Under the pieces are notes generated by a model, which worked only from the letters and a program-made list of their open reading frames with translations, was not told where the DNA came from and made no database searches. A stretch of 16,008 bases of DNA, taken from positions 1 to 16,008 of the forward strand of contig JAFZXR010000001.1 in the NCBI GenBank assembly GCA_017616675.1, read 5' to 3'. This document shows positions 1 through 8,412 of the stretch, piece by piece. The DNA is from Bacteroidales bacterium. Lineage in GTDB: Bacteria > Bacteroidota > Bacteroidia > Bacteroidales > F082. Position 1 is the stretch's first letter. Every line of letters starts with the position of its first letter. The position numbers and the translations under genes were made by a program.

Positions 1-466
1 ATGCGTTGATGTTGCGCTGGAAAATCTCAGCAAAACCTGCCAGTGAGCGTGAACCTTCCTGGATACGTGCGCCGCCTGAATCGTTGATGCCGATGATAGG
101 GGCACCGACCTTCATGGCCTGGTCCATCACCTTGCAGATCTTCTTCGACATGGTCTCTGACAACGAGCCGCCGAGCACTGTGAAGTCCTGTGAATACACG
201 TAGACCAGACGACCGTCGATGGTGCCGTAGCCTGTCACGACGCCGTCGCCGAGATACACCTGCTTCTCCAGACCGAAGTCGGTGGTGCGGTGTGTGAGGA
301 ACATGTCGAACTCCTCAAAGCTACCCTCGTCGAGCAACATGGCGATGCGCTCACGAGCGGTGTACTTTCCTTTTTCATGTTGTTTAGCGATACCTTTCTC
401 ACCGCCACCCAGACGTGCGAGAGCGCGCTTGTCTAACAACTCCTGAATTTTCTGTTCGATTATCAT
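1..466 (-). CDS. Biotin-dependent acyl-CoA carboxylase beta subunit (propionyl-CoA carboxylase/methylmalonyl-CoA decarboxylase type), 5' part
   Basis: Carboxyltransferase subunit that moves CO2 between carboxybiotin and an acyl-CoA, in Bacteroidota usually propionyl-CoA/methylmalonyl-CoA. Translation from the ATG at 466 begins [20 protein letters not shown] and contains the family blocks [54 protein letters not shown] and the acyl-CoA-binding crotonase-fold motif [10 protein letters not shown] (residues 129-138). About 155 residues of an expected ~510 are present; the C-terminal two-thirds lies beyond position 1. The start was chosen because it fits the family N-terminus and sits 14 nt after the epimerase stop. 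The pairing with mce supports a propionyl/methylmalonyl-CoA substrate. Whether the enzyme works as a carboxylase or a Na+-pumping decarboxylase depends on subunits outside the window. Confidence 0.93.
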   Translation of the reverse strand, partial: MIIEQKIQELLDKRALARLGGGEKGIAKQHEKGKYTARERIAMLLDEGSFEEFDMFLTHRTTDFGLEKQVYLGDGVVTGYGTIDGRLVYVYSQDFTVLGGSLSETMSKKICKVMDQAMKVGAPIIGINDSGGARIQEGSRSLAGFAEIFQRNINA

Positions 467-480
467 TTTCTGAATATTTA

Positions 481-897
481 TTATTTGTTCTTATTTTCGC
501 AAAGTTCTGTGAGGACGCCGGCTGTTGACTTAGGGTGCAGGAAAGCGATTGTCAGGCCTTCAGCGCCGCCGCGTGGAGTCTCGTCGATGAGACGGAAGCC
601 GTTTGCCTTGGCATCAGCTAACTGATTTTCAATGCCTTCCACCGCGAATGCGATGTGATGCATACCGCCCTTACCGTTGTTTTTCTCGATGAAAGCGGCA
701 ATAGTGCTCTCAGGTGATGTTGGCTCGAGAAGCTCAATCTTGGTCTGACCGACTTTGAAGAATGCGGTCTTAACCTTCTGATCTTTAACCTCTTCGATGG
801 CGTAGCATTTTGTTCCGAGCATCTTCTCGAAAACAGGAATCGACTCGTCTAAGCTTACGACAGCAATTCCAATGTGTTCAATATGGGTTGGATTCAT
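481..897 (-). CDS. mce: Methylmalonyl-CoA epimerase
   Basis: Interconverts (R)- and (S)-methylmalonyl-CoA, the step between methylmalonyl-CoA mutase and the decarboxylase in propionate formation, or the reverse for propionate use. This is a cytosolic 138-residue enzyme of the VOC superfamily, the usual length for the family. Two VOC half-repeats are visible. The first opens with IEHIGIAV (His8) and continues to KIELLEP (Glu55). The second has [11 protein letters not shown] (His81) and ends with the conserved VLTELCE (Glu131). His8, His81 and Glu131 are the expected metal ligands, with the position near residue 55 supplying the fourth. The gene is 14 nt upstream of the carboxylase beta gene on the same strand, so the two are probably one transcript. 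A Bacteroidota-type promoter lies in the 62-nt gap behind it. Confidence 0.95.
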   Translation of the reverse strand: MNPTHIEHIGIAVVSLDESIPVFEKMLGTKCYAIEEVKDQKVKTAFFKVGQTKIELLEPTSPESTIAAFIEKNNGKGGMHHIAFAVEGIENQLADAKANGFRLIDETPRGGAEGLTIAFLHPKSTAGVLTELCENKNK

Positions 898-941
898 AAA
901 AATAACGTTATTTATTATTAAAATTAAACTCGAATTCGATG

Positions 942-974
942 CAAAATTACGAAAAAATCTTAATTCTTAATCAA
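942..974 (-). promoter_or_regulatory. Putative promoter of the mce-carboxylase operon
   Basis: On the minus strand TAATTTTG (942-949) matches the Bacteroidota -7 element TAnnTTTG. A TTG (972-974) lies 22 nt upstream as a weak -33 element, inside the 3' end of the M1 peptidase gene. The predicted leader to the mce ATG is about 40 nt. The spacing is slightly long, so the call is moderate. Confidence 0.5.
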
Positions 975-3269
975 TTTTTCTACCGAAATGAATTTTTTAT
1001 TTCTGTCTAAAAGATATACGAAATAAACGCCTGATTTATAATCACTTACAGGTATAATCATCTCTTTACCCTTAACGGAATATGTGCCGACTGTATGTCC
1101 TAAAGCATTGACAATCAACACTTTACAATCATCAAAACTGGTTGTGACTTTAATCCTGTCGTTGGCCGGATTAGGCGTAACTGTAAGTAAATCAATGTCT
1201 TCGGCCACCTCGCCTGTCGCGAGATGTGTCTTGTCGATGGCTCCGATGGTATATTGTCCCGACCGCACGTCGTCGACGATGAATCGTCCGATCTTCCAGT
1301 TCCAACTGCTGCCGTAGATGGTGTAAGGTATTGTGCGCCAGGCCTCGAGAGGTGTCGGACGGTAGAGCAGCACCGCCGAGTCGTTGGCTGTGTGTATAAT
1401 GTCGCCGTCGGCGCTGGTGCTGTTAGAGTAGTCAAAGGTCGCGCTGACGTCGGCGGTGCCGAAATCGAGACGCATCAGATCCCAGTAATGGCTTGTCGAG
1501 ACAGCCAATGCCGGGATGTTGGTATTATCGTCGGGACCCACCAGGTGGTTTTCCGAGCGGAGCATCACCGAGTCGGTGACCGCGTTGACTTTTATGGTGT
1601 GACGGGTCTGACTGATCGTGGCAGTGCCGGTGGCTGTCAGGTTCTTGTCGATCTTGGCGTCGAGCATTCCGTTGTCGTAGTCTATGAAGGCGAAGGCCGG
1701 GTTGATGTCGAGGGTGATGCTCCGCTCGGCTTCTGCTCCGTCCCAGCTGACCATGGCAGTCTGCATCTGCCCTTCCTGACTGATAAACGTGACTGGCACG
1801 CGGTTGTTATCGCCGACATGCGACGAGCCTATATGCTGATACGTCATCCTTACGGTGGCGTCGTACTGGCTTACGTTTGGCGTCACGCTGAGCAGCGCGA
1901 TGCCGTAATGTGGCATGCCCGGGGTGAAGACGTAGGTGTCGAAGAACCCGTTCATGTCGACGCCCGTCGAGGTCGTCAAGGCGTCTCTCAGCTGCTCCGA
2001 CGACGCGGCGCCGTAGGCATAGTCATCGAGGTAGTCGCGTATGGCGGTGAGGAAAGTCTCACGGTCAAGGTAGTTCATCAACGTATTAACCACTACGGCG
2101 CCGCGGTTGTAGACGGCGTCGGTGTTGTAAGTCATACTCAACGGGATGTTATTCAGCGGAATCCAGTTGTTCTGGTTTTTGCACCAGTTGGCGATGCTGT
2201 TGATCTTGGCGCTCATGTCACTTTGAAATACGTCTTCGCCGTATACCGCCGAGCGGTAAAACATTCCGCAGAACTGCGCAAAGCCTTCGTTGAGCCACAT
2301 GTCTTCGGCTGTCGAACAAGTCACCTTGTTGCCAAACCACATGTGCGACATCTCGTGCGCCACATATTCCTCCTGACTGTTGTCGCCGGTCACCACGCCG
2401 CTGGTTATGCCGATGTTATCTACATGTTCCATGCATCCCACGCTCGTCACGGCGTATCCGATACGGTTGAACGGATACGGTCCGAAGCAGCTCTCGAAGA
2501 ATGCCGCTATGTCTTTCACATGCGCGAAGGTGCCCGGCACATTGCCGATCTGACTCGGCTTCACGTAGACGTTGACCGGGATGTTATCGCTCACGCCGTT
2601 GTAGGTGTCGGACCACTCCACGTAGCTACCCACCACAAAAGAGATATGGTATGTTGCTATCGCCTGCGGCATGTTGTAATGCACGGTATGAGTGCCGTCG
2701 CCGTTGTCGACATCGTTTACGAGGTTACCTCCGCACACGGCTGTCATGTCGGTCGGCACGGTGACATAGACATCATAAATCGCCTTGTCGGTGAAGTTGT
2801 CGACGCACGGGAACCATGTCTTTCCGAGGTTATGCGGTGTGGTTTCGAAGCCCACGCCCATGCTGCACACGTAATATCCGCTGGTGCTGTTACCCGTCCA
2901 CAGTATTCCGCCCCAGCCGTCGTTGTAGGTGAGACCGCCGTATGTGATGCGTAATTCAAACACCGCATTGGCAGGAAGCGGTATATTCGGCACGACATAC
3001 AGCATATCGCCGTCTTGCCAGAAGTTGCTCACGCCGTAGCCCGGACATGTCACCTCGGTGACCGCGAGACTCTTCAGCTCCAGCGCAATGGTGTTGGTCT
3101 GTGCCGTAGTGTTGGCGGTGACGACGGTATAGCCCTGCAGCGTGCGAGCTGAAAAATCGAAGTCGCTGAGATGTATCTCATAGCTAAGTACATCGAATGT
3201 CTCGCCCAGAGTCTGGGCTTTTGCAAGAAATGCTACAAAAACGAGGAGTATTGCAAGGAATTTTTTCAT
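960..3269 (-). CDS. Secreted M1-like (gluzincin) metallopeptidase with T9SS sorting domain
   Basis: A 769-residue zinc aminopeptidase-like enzyme, exported by Sec and probably passed through the type IX secretion system to the surface or medium. Residues 1-19 are a signal peptide (MKKFLAILLVFVAFLAKAQ). The zinc site is VAHEMSHMWFG (His305, Glu306, His309), with the third ligand Glu328 in WLNEGFAQF and the likely transition-state Tyr387 in VYNRGAVVV. The exopeptidase loop, GAMEN in classical M1 enzymes, reads GCMEH (278-282), so it is recognisable but altered. The last ~80 residues form a Por-secretion-tail domain, starting near TVTPNPANDRIKV and ending SGVYFVYLLDRNKKF-ISVEKLIKN. The ATG at 3269 was preferred over one at 3350 because the longer form puts 27 residues ahead of the signal peptide and overlaps the promoter and terminator. 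The gene is monocistronic as far as visible. The substrate is inferred to be peptides. Confidence 0.92.
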   Translation of the reverse strand: MKKFLAILLVFVAFLAKAQTLGETFDVLSYEIHLSDFDFSARTLQGYTVVTANTTAQTNTIALELKSLAVTEVTCPGYGVSNFWQDGDMLYVVPNIPLPANAVFELRITYGGLTYNDGWGGILWTGNSTSGYYVCSMGVGFETTPHNLGKTWFPCVDNFTDKAIYDVYVTVPTDMTAVCGGNLVNDVDNGDGTHTVHYNMPQAIATYHISFVVGSYVEWSDTYNGVSDNIPVNVYVKPSQIGNVPGTFAHVKDIAAFFESCFGPYPFNRIGYAVTSVGCMEHVDNIGITSGVVTGDNSQEEYVAHEMSHMWFGNKVTCSTAEDMWLNEGFAQFCGMFYRSAVYGEDVFQSDMSAKINSIANWCKNQNNWIPLNNIPLSMTYNTDAVYNRGAVVVNTLMNYLDRETFLTAIRDYLDDYAYGAASSEQLRDALTTSTGVDMNGFFDTYVFTPGMPHYGIALLSVTPNVSQYDATVRMTYQHIGSSHVGDNNRVPVTFISQEGQMQTAMVSWDGAEAERSITLDINPAFAFIDYDNGMLDAKIDKNLTATGTATISQTRHTIKVNAVTDSVMLRSENHLVGPDDNTNIPALAVSTSHYWDLMRLDFGTADVSATFDYSNSTSADGDIIHTANDSAVLLYRPTPLEAWRTIPYTIYGSSWNWKIGRFIVDDVRSGQYTIGAIDKTHLATGEVAEDIDLLTVTPNPANDRIKVTTSFDDCKVLIVNALGHTVGTYSVKGKEMIIPVSDYKSGVYFVYLLDRNKKFISVEKLIKN

Positions 3270-3291
3270 TTTTATGATGATATTAATCTTG

Positions 3292-3323
3292 CAAATATAC
3301 GGTTTTTTTGTAGATTTTACAAA
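3292..3323 (-). promoter_or_regulatory. Promoter of the M1 peptidase gene
   Basis: On the minus strand TTTG (3320-3323) is followed after exactly 20 nt by TATATTTG (3292-3299), a near-ideal Bacteroidota -33/-7 pair. Transcription would start about 15-20 nt before the ATG at 3269. The -33 element begins only 7 nt beyond the oligo-U tract of the upstream operon's terminator, so the two signals are packed together. Confidence 0.75.
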
Positions 3324-3330
3324 AACATTT

Positions 3331-3400
3331 AAAAAAAATTGCGGCGGCACTAAGCTCTCTGAGCGCTTTAAGGACTCTAAAAACTTTAATGCCGCCGCAA
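3331..3400 (-). terminator. Rho-independent terminator of the four-gene peptidase operon
   Basis: A perfect 11-bp stem, TTGCGGCGGCA (3339-3349) with TGCCGCCGCAA (3390-3400), is followed on the minus strand by eight Ts (3338-3331). It lies 31 nt after the stop of the S46 peptidase gene. The 40-nt loop is long for a terminator and is made of 9-bp repeats (separate entry). A minor hairpin GCTC-TCT-GAGC can form within it. Confidence 0.82.
3350..3389. repeat. 9-bp tandem repeats in the terminator loop
   Basis: The loop reads in phase as CTAAGCTCT, CTGAGCGCT, TTAAGGACT, CTAAAAACT and a partial TTAA. These are degenerate copies of a 9-mer near YTRARNNCT. The same family appears in hemW (9391-9426) and in oppDF (14125-14196). 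The repeat is closed by GCGGCGGCA/TGCCGCCGC arms, as in hemW. Confidence 0.6.
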
Positions 3401-3431
3401 CGTCAGCAATTAAACCGAGCTGAGCGAGGGA

Positions 3432-5651
3432 TTATTTCACTTCTTCCACTCTGATCGGCTCCGGCATTGCCTTATGGATCTCAAGTTCATCGATGAGGTT
3501 GGTTGCGCCGTAGACCTTGTCGATGATGAAGAGCACGTAGCGGATGTCGACGTTGATGGTGCGCTGGAGTTTAGGCTCGAAGTTCACGTCGCCGCTCATG
3601 GCTTCCCAGTTGCCATCGAAGGCCAAACCGATGAGTTCGCCCTTGCCGTTCATGATAGGGCTGCCCGAGTTACCGCCTGTGATGTCGTTGGTCGACAGGA
3701 AGCATGTGATGAGCTCGCCGTTCTTATCGGCGTACTGGCCGTAATCCTGTTTCTCGATGAGGTCGAGGAGCGCCTGTGGAGCGTCAAATTCGAAGTCACC
3801 AGGGATGTATTTCTCGAGGATACCCTTGGCGGTGCAGACGTAGTCGTAGGAGATAGCATCAGCCGGACTGTAGTCTTTCACCGAGCCGTAACTCATTCTC
3901 ATTGTTGAGTTTGCATCAGGATAGAGCACCTTCTCGGGCTGTGTCTCGGCATAGAACTCACGGAGACCTTTCACGAAGAGATGGTCGGCCTGTGAGATCT
4001 CTGTGTTAGCCATTCTGTAGCCAGGGACAGAGCCGTAGAGCTGATTCATCAAGCCGGCAACCATCTGGAAGGCCGGGTCTTTCTTAAGCTTTCCGACATT
4101 TGGCTTCTCGATGAAGGCCTTCATCGACTCGGCGTTGCTGAACATAGTGTTGTCGAAGATGTAGTTTGCCAAGGCTTCCCAGCTGCCTTTGTTTTTCTTG
4201 AGGAGCTTCTGGATAGGCTCTGGATATTCTTCAGCTGCGAACTTGCTGCCGTAGATCTTCATCACTGCCACGAGCATGTCTTTCTCGACACGTGGGTCGG
4301 TGTTTTGGAACATAGCGTCGACGTCGATTTCCTTCAATGCCTCTGCTGCTGCGAGCTTATCTTCTTTTGACGCTTCCTTATCGGATGCAATCTGATAATA
4401 AGGGACAAACTCTGTTGCTGTTCCCATCGGGTTGAGTTGTGCCAGGAAGTTAGGATAGAACAGTCCGGCGGCCACCTCGCTCAGCATGCCGTACATTGCT
4501 TCGAGTGTCGGGAGCACGTCGCCGTATTCAGCCTTGCGGTCTTCGTTGGCGTTGACCCATTCGGTGAAGTCGGCCTCGAGAGCGGCTTTACGCTCAGCGA
4601 CTTTATTCTTGCGGAGCATGGTGATCTGACCTTCGAAGTTCTTCCAGGTGTTGGCCAAACCTGCTTTGTTATCAGCGTAAGCGATGTTGACGGCCTTGTC
4701 GACCTTCATATATTCGTCCATGACGTCGGTTTCTGCCTTGAAGACCTCATAAACGATTGGGTAGAACACGTCGACGTTGTAGTTGATGCCGTACGATGTC
4801 ATGTAACGCTCTGTCGAGCCCGGGAAGCCCCAGATCATGGTGAAGTCGTCAGACTGCACGCCGTCGAGACTGATCGGGAGTGAGTGTTTTGGAGTGAGAG
4901 GCTTGTTGTTCTCGTTGAACTCAGCCGGCTCGCCGTTTTCGTCGGCATAGACACGGAACACGCTGAAGTCGCCGGTGTGACGAGGCCACATCCAGTTGTC
5001 GGTGTCGCCGCCGAACTTACCTATCGACTGTGCCGCGGTGAACACGAGACGCACGTCGGTGTAGGTCTTGTAGACGAACATGTAATACTCGTTGCCCTCA
5101 AAGAATCCCTTGATGACCGGGTTGAGCTTGCCGCCGTCCGAGGCTGCCTCTTCGAGTTCTTTGATCTTAGCGTTGATGGCTTTCTGTGCCTCCATGAAGT
5201 CCATCTCGTCGGTGACTACGCCGAGGACGGCTTCTGTCACGTCTTCCATCCTCACGAGGAACGATGCTGAGACGCCTTCTGCAGGAAGCTCTTCCTCAAA
5301 GCTCTTGGCTGCGAAGCCTTCGTTGAGGTAGTCGTGTTCCACTGTCGAGAGGGCTGCTATCGAGCTGTAGCCGCAGTGGTGGTTGGTGAAGAGCAAGCTG
5401 TTGCTTGACACGATCTCGCCTGTGCAGAAGAATCCGCGCGGGTGAGCGCCGTTTGAGAGACCCACGATGGCGTCTTTCAGACTGCTGTTGTTGATGCTGT
5501 AGAGTTCTTCAGGTGTGAGCTGGAGACCCATTTTCTGCATGTCGACATAATTCAAACGCTCGACGAACATCGGCAACCACATGCCTTCGTCAGCGCGCAC
5601 GATGCCCATCATAGCGAAGATGAGCGCGAAAAATACTGATAATTTCTTCAT
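3432..5651 (-). CDS. S46-family dipeptidyl-peptidase, DPP7-like
   Basis: Periplasmic serine exopeptidase that removes dipeptides from the N-terminus of oligopeptides, feeding peptide catabolism. It has 739 residues, normal for S46, with a signal peptide (1-20, MKKLSVFFALIFAMMGIVRA). The catalytic triad is visible as His92 in FTNHHCGYSS, Asp228 in MWPRHTGDFS and Ser662 in GGNSGSPIMN. Asn219-Trp220 (TDNW) and Asp679 (FDGN) match the residues that hold the substrate's free N-terminus. Gly680, 18 residues after the catalytic serine, is at the S1 position that is Gly in DPP7-type enzymes and Arg in acid-specific DPP11, so preference for hydrophobic P1 residues is inferred. The gene is last in a four-gene unit, 23 nt after the pentapeptide gene, and is followed by a strong terminator. 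Confidence 0.96.
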   Translation of the reverse strand: MKKLSVFFALIFAMMGIVRADEGMWLPMFVERLNYVDMQKMGLQLTPEELYSINNSSLKDAIVGLSNGAHPRGFFCTGEIVSSNSLLFTNHHCGYSSIAALSTVEHDYLNEGFAAKSFEEELPAEGVSASFLVRMEDVTEAVLGVVTDEMDFMEAQKAINAKIKELEEAASDGGKLNPVIKGFFEGNEYYMFVYKTYTDVRLVFTAAQSIGKFGGDTDNWMWPRHTGDFSVFRVYADENGEPAEFNENNKPLTPKHSLPISLDGVQSDDFTMIWGFPGSTERYMTSYGINYNVDVFYPIVYEVFKAETDVMDEYMKVDKAVNIAYADNKAGLANTWKNFEGQITMLRKNKVAERKAALEADFTEWVNANEDRKAEYGDVLPTLEAMYGMLSEVAAGLFYPNFLAQLNPMGTATEFVPYYQIASDKEASKEDKLAAAEALKEIDVDAMFQNTDPRVEKDMLVAVMKIYGSKFAAEEYPEPIQKLLKKNKGSWEALANYIFDNTMFSNAESMKAFIEKPNVGKLKKDPAFQMVAGLMNQLYGSVPGYRMANTEISQADHLFVKGLREFYAETQPEKVLYPDANSTMRMSYGSVKDYSPADAISYDYVCTAKGILEKYIPGDFEFDAPQALLDLIEKQDYGQYADKNGELITCFLSTNDITGGNSGSPIMNGKGELIGLAFDGNWEAMSGDVNFEPKLQRTINVDIRYVLFIIDKVYGATNLIDELEIHKAMPEPIRVEEVK

Positions 5652-5674
5652 TTTTTTAATTTGATTTGATATTA

Positions 5675-6751
5675 CTATTGATTTCTAATTTTATTTCCTA
5701 AAATAAATCCAAAGATACCGGTAAGAAGGACTCCGATGGTGGTCTGCACGAGGTTAAGCATGTCGACCAATGGCGAAACGCCACGAAGCACTTCCGAGTC
5801 GACGCCTGCCATGTTTTTAAAGCTGATGCCCAACGCCTCAAGATAATGAAGCGGTGACACCTCCGAGCTGAAGATGAATGCGAACAGCAGCACGGTGAAG
5901 ATGTAGGTGAGTATCATCTTGAACATGCTCTCGCCGTATCCGAAAAACAGGTCCGACAGGCTGTTGCCGATGATATGACCCACTCTTCCGATTTTTGTCA
6001 AGATGCCCAGCTTCTTGTCGGTGAGGTCGGTCATCATACGCCGACGCTCCATGCGCCGTCCTTGTACGTAGCCCCAGTTAGCGTCGGCGTTGAAGCCACG
6101 CTGGGTCCATAAGCCCATGAGAGTCTTATAGATATCTTCGGCATCCGACCAGCGGGCCTTCACTGCCGCATTGGGACTCCAGTCGGAGACAACCTTCATG
6201 TCGTTGGTGCGGACACCAGTGCCGTATGTGTGCCAGTCGACCAGAAACTTGGTGTAGTTTTTCTTGTTTTGCTGTAAAATACGGCCGCCGACGAGGTTTT
6301 CGCGACGTAAGTTGGTGGCGTCGCCAAAATAGGTGTAATACAGACTCGAGTTGCTTATTTTCGCATGTTTGAACAGCACCACACCTTCGAAGAAACAGCG
6401 GTAGAAATCGCAGAAATCGATTGTCGAGTCTTCAAAGGTGGCCTGGTCGATACGCGCATAGCGGAAGTCGCTCCACGCGATGTTGGCGTAACGGAAACGG
6501 CAGTTGATCAGCGTGGCTTTCTTAAACGAGACGCTCTGCAGGTTAGGCGTGTCGGTCTTGCCCGAGCACTCGAAGCTACAGCGGTCCAGCACCGCCTCTT
6601 CGAATGAGCAGTGTCTCAACGTGGAGCCCTTGAAATTCACTTTCGTCAGGGTGCATCCGCCGAAATCGAGCCCTTCGAGGGTGATGCCGCTCAGGTCGAT
6701 GTCGTTGAGTTCTTTCGTCGCTATCAGCGATATGATGTCTGCCGTCGTCAT
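5675..6751 (-). CDS. Pentapeptide-repeat protein with C-terminal two-helix channel-like module
   Basis: A 358-residue inner-membrane protein. Residues ~15-145 are pentapeptide repeats with the five-residue periodicity of a right-handed quadrilateral beta-helix (for example DLSGITLEGLDFGGCTLTKV, then NFKGSTLRHCSFEEAVLDRC). A basic linker (230-260, GRRMERRRMMTDL) leads to FGYGESMFKMI and TM1 (277-295), a 36-residue loop, and TM2 (332-352, LNLVQTTIGVLLTGIFGFIL). This order and the TM2 sequence resemble the Ion_trans_2 (potassium-channel pore) module found fused to pentapeptide repeats in other bacteria. The filter T-x-G-Y-G-D is absent; the equivalent stretch is ISFKNMAGVDSE (309-320). A function as a conducting channel is therefore doubtful, and a sensor or scaffold is possible. 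It is 12 nt after the M49-like gene and 23 nt before the S46 gene. Confidence 0.8.
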   Translation of the reverse strand: MTTADIISLIATKELNDIDLSGITLEGLDFGGCTLTKVNFKGSTLRHCSFEEAVLDRCSFECSGKTDTPNLQSVSFKKATLINCRFRYANIAWSDFRYARIDQATFEDSTIDFCDFYRCFFEGVVLFKHAKISNSSLYYTYFGDATNLRRENLVGGRILQQNKKNYTKFLVDWHTYGTGVRTNDMKVVSDWSPNAAVKARWSDAEDIYKTLMGLWTQRGFNADANWGYVQGRRMERRRMMTDLTDKKLGILTKIGRVGHIIGNSLSDLFFGYGESMFKMILTYIFTVLLFAFIFSSEVSPLHYLEALGISFKNMAGVDSEVLRGVSPLVDMLNLVQTTIGVLLTGIFGFILGNKIRNQ

Positions 6752-6763
6752 GCCTTGATTTTA

Positions 6764-8401
6764 TTAGCGGTTCAGGTATTCCATTCCCATCTCGTACCAG
6801 ATATCCTTCGGGATGCCGCAGCCGGCGAGCTTGTCGAGGTCTTTCTGGAGTTCAGGCTTGATGACGCCGTCGGTGGCGATCCAGTTCTTCACGAACTCAT
6901 AGTCGCCGTCGCCTTGTGCCTTGAGGATGGCGCCGCCGAGTTTCTCGACCGCGAGCTTCATCTTCGGGAAGTCGATATTATACAGGCCATTCTCGTCGCG
7001 GGTGAACGCGCCTTCGTTGGCGAGGAAGTTAAATTCGATCATGTTGGCTTTGCCGTGTGCCGAGGCGGCGCCAAAACGGACCGAACGGAAGATTCCGGCC
7101 ATGAAGGTGGTGTAGTTCTCTTCGAGAGTGCTGTTGTCGTACTCTCCCATCTCGTGGAGCTTCGTGACGAGGAACAAGCCGAGGATGTCGGCCTTGGCCT
7201 CTTCGATGGCCGAATACTGTTCCTTCAAGGCGTGACGCACGGTGCCGCTGCCGTCGAGGGTGTTCTTGATGCCCAGACCGTGAGCCACCTCGTGGAACAT
7301 CACGTTGGCGAAGAATGCGTCGAACTTGATGTTCTTACGGGCCTCAGGAGCCACCAGGACCTCCGAAATCGGGACGACAATCTTGTCGAACTTGGCCTTC
7401 ATGGCGTTCTTCAGCTGGAGCTTGCGGGTACCTTTCTGCAGCTGCACTCTCTCGTCATTAGGCAGGTTGATGGCAATGGTCTTCGATGCCATATTGCAGT
7501 CGCCGCCGTAGAAAATCACGTCGTAGGCTGCCAGGTCGGCGTCGCTACCCGGTTTTTCCTGTTTGTACTGCTCGTCGACAGGCAACTTGGTCTGAAGTTT
7601 TGGCAGCAATGCCACGTAACGGGTGAGTTTCTCGGTCCATTCTTTATCTTTGATGAGGATAAACGACTCGTGAGCGGCTTTGTAGCCATAGAGACCGTCG
7701 GTGTAGTTCTCGATAGGTCCCACGACGAAGTCGATATTGTTGTTACGGACGTCCATCCAAGCCATGTCTGATTGGTAATAATCGTCGCTGCGGAGGTCGG
7801 CTGCACGGAGTTTAAGATATTCGGCAAACTCCTTGTCTGCTGCGAGTTCAGAAGCTCTCTCCAATGTTGCGGCGACCTTATTTATCTTTTCGGCATAAGC
7901 CTCATGATACCAAACGGTCTTGAGGTTGCCGTTCTCATCGCGGCGGATGAGCGTGTATTGGCTGGTCTTATCAGGGTTTTCCCAAGCGTCGAACTCTTCT
8001 TTTGTCATGTCGGTAGGATAAAATCCTGCTCCTTCCGGCTTCGGGCCGTAACCAGGGATGAAAACGCGACGGTTGTCGAGCTGATCCCATGGACCATAGT
8101 TGATTTCGGCGTATTTACGGGCGTTCGGGTCTTCGATGCTGCTCAAAAACTCGTCTTTGTCGCCGTTGAAGTTCTCCGTCCAGTAGATCTCATCCATCAG
8201 ACGACCTGCGTCGAAGAGATATCCGAGCATCTCGACTTCATTGTCGGAGAGATGACTGATGTCGGTGGTCAGAGTCACCTTAGCATATTGATTTGCAAGG
8301 GCTTCGTAGTTTTCTTCGCAAGATTTTTCATCCTGCTTGTCGCCACAGCTGAAAAGTGCTGCAGTAAGTGCTATTGTCATAGCTAAATATTTGATTTTCA
8401 T
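6764..8401 (-). CDS. M49-like (dipeptidyl-peptidase III family) zinc peptidase, lipoprotein
   Basis: A 545-residue predicted lipoprotein metallopeptidase. The signal ends in lipobox LFSC with Cys19 as the lipidation site, so it is anchored in the envelope facing the periplasm or surface. The zinc motif is NVMFHEVAHGLG (His370, Glu371, His374), with the second-motif Glu in IEEAKADILG (Glu400/401, Asp405). That EExKAD block and the general layout match the M49 family. Classical DPP III has HExxGH, whereas here it is HExxH-GLG, as in the divergent bacterial M49-like group. The start at 8401 was chosen over an upstream ATG at 8593 because the longer form has no signal at its N-terminus and overlaps the previous gene by 181 nt. 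It begins 11 nt after the M50B-like gene. Dipeptide release is inferred; a narrower activity is possible. Confidence 0.85.
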   Translation of the reverse strand: MKIKYLAMTIALTAALFSCGDKQDEKSCEENYEALANQYAKVTLTTDISHLSDNEVEMLGYLFDAGRLMDEIYWTENFNGDKDEFLSSIEDPNARKYAEINYGPWDQLDNRRVFIPGYGPKPEGAGFYPTDMTKEEFDAWENPDKTSQYTLIRRDENGNLKTVWYHEAYAEKINKVAATLERASELAADKEFAEYLKLRAADLRSDDYYQSDMAWMDVRNNNIDFVVGPIENYTDGLYGYKAAHESFILIKDKEWTEKLTRYVALLPKLQTKLPVDEQYKQEKPGSDADLAAYDVIFYGGDCNMASKTIAINLPNDERVQLQKGTRKLQLKNAMKAKFDKIVVPISEVLVAPEARKNIKFDAFFANVMFHEVAHGLGIKNTLDGSGTVRHALKEQYSAIEEAKADILGLFLVTKLHEMGEYDNSTLEENYTTFMAGIFRSVRFGAASAHGKANMIEFNFLANEGAFTRDENGLYNIDFPKMKLAVEKLGGAILKAQGDGDYEFVKNWIATDGVIKPELQKDLDKLAGCGIPKDIWYEMGMEYLNR

Positions 8402-8412
8402 ATATTTAAAAT

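Noticed and set aside
1224..2954. Long open frame (576 codons) on the plus strand opposite the M1 peptidase gene
   Set aside because: It is antisense to a gene with clear zinc-peptidase motifs and a signal peptide. Its translation is rich in His, Arg and Val with no recognisable domain, as expected from the complement of a G/C-ending-codon gene.
3270..3350. N-terminal extension of the M1 peptidase to an ATG at 3350
   Set aside because: It would include the promoter and part of the terminator and place 27 residues ahead of a good signal peptide.
6611..7771. 386-codon plus-strand open frame opposite the pentapeptide and M49-like genes
   Set aside because: It spans two real genes and their junction on the other strand and shows no domain or start context; a coding shadow.
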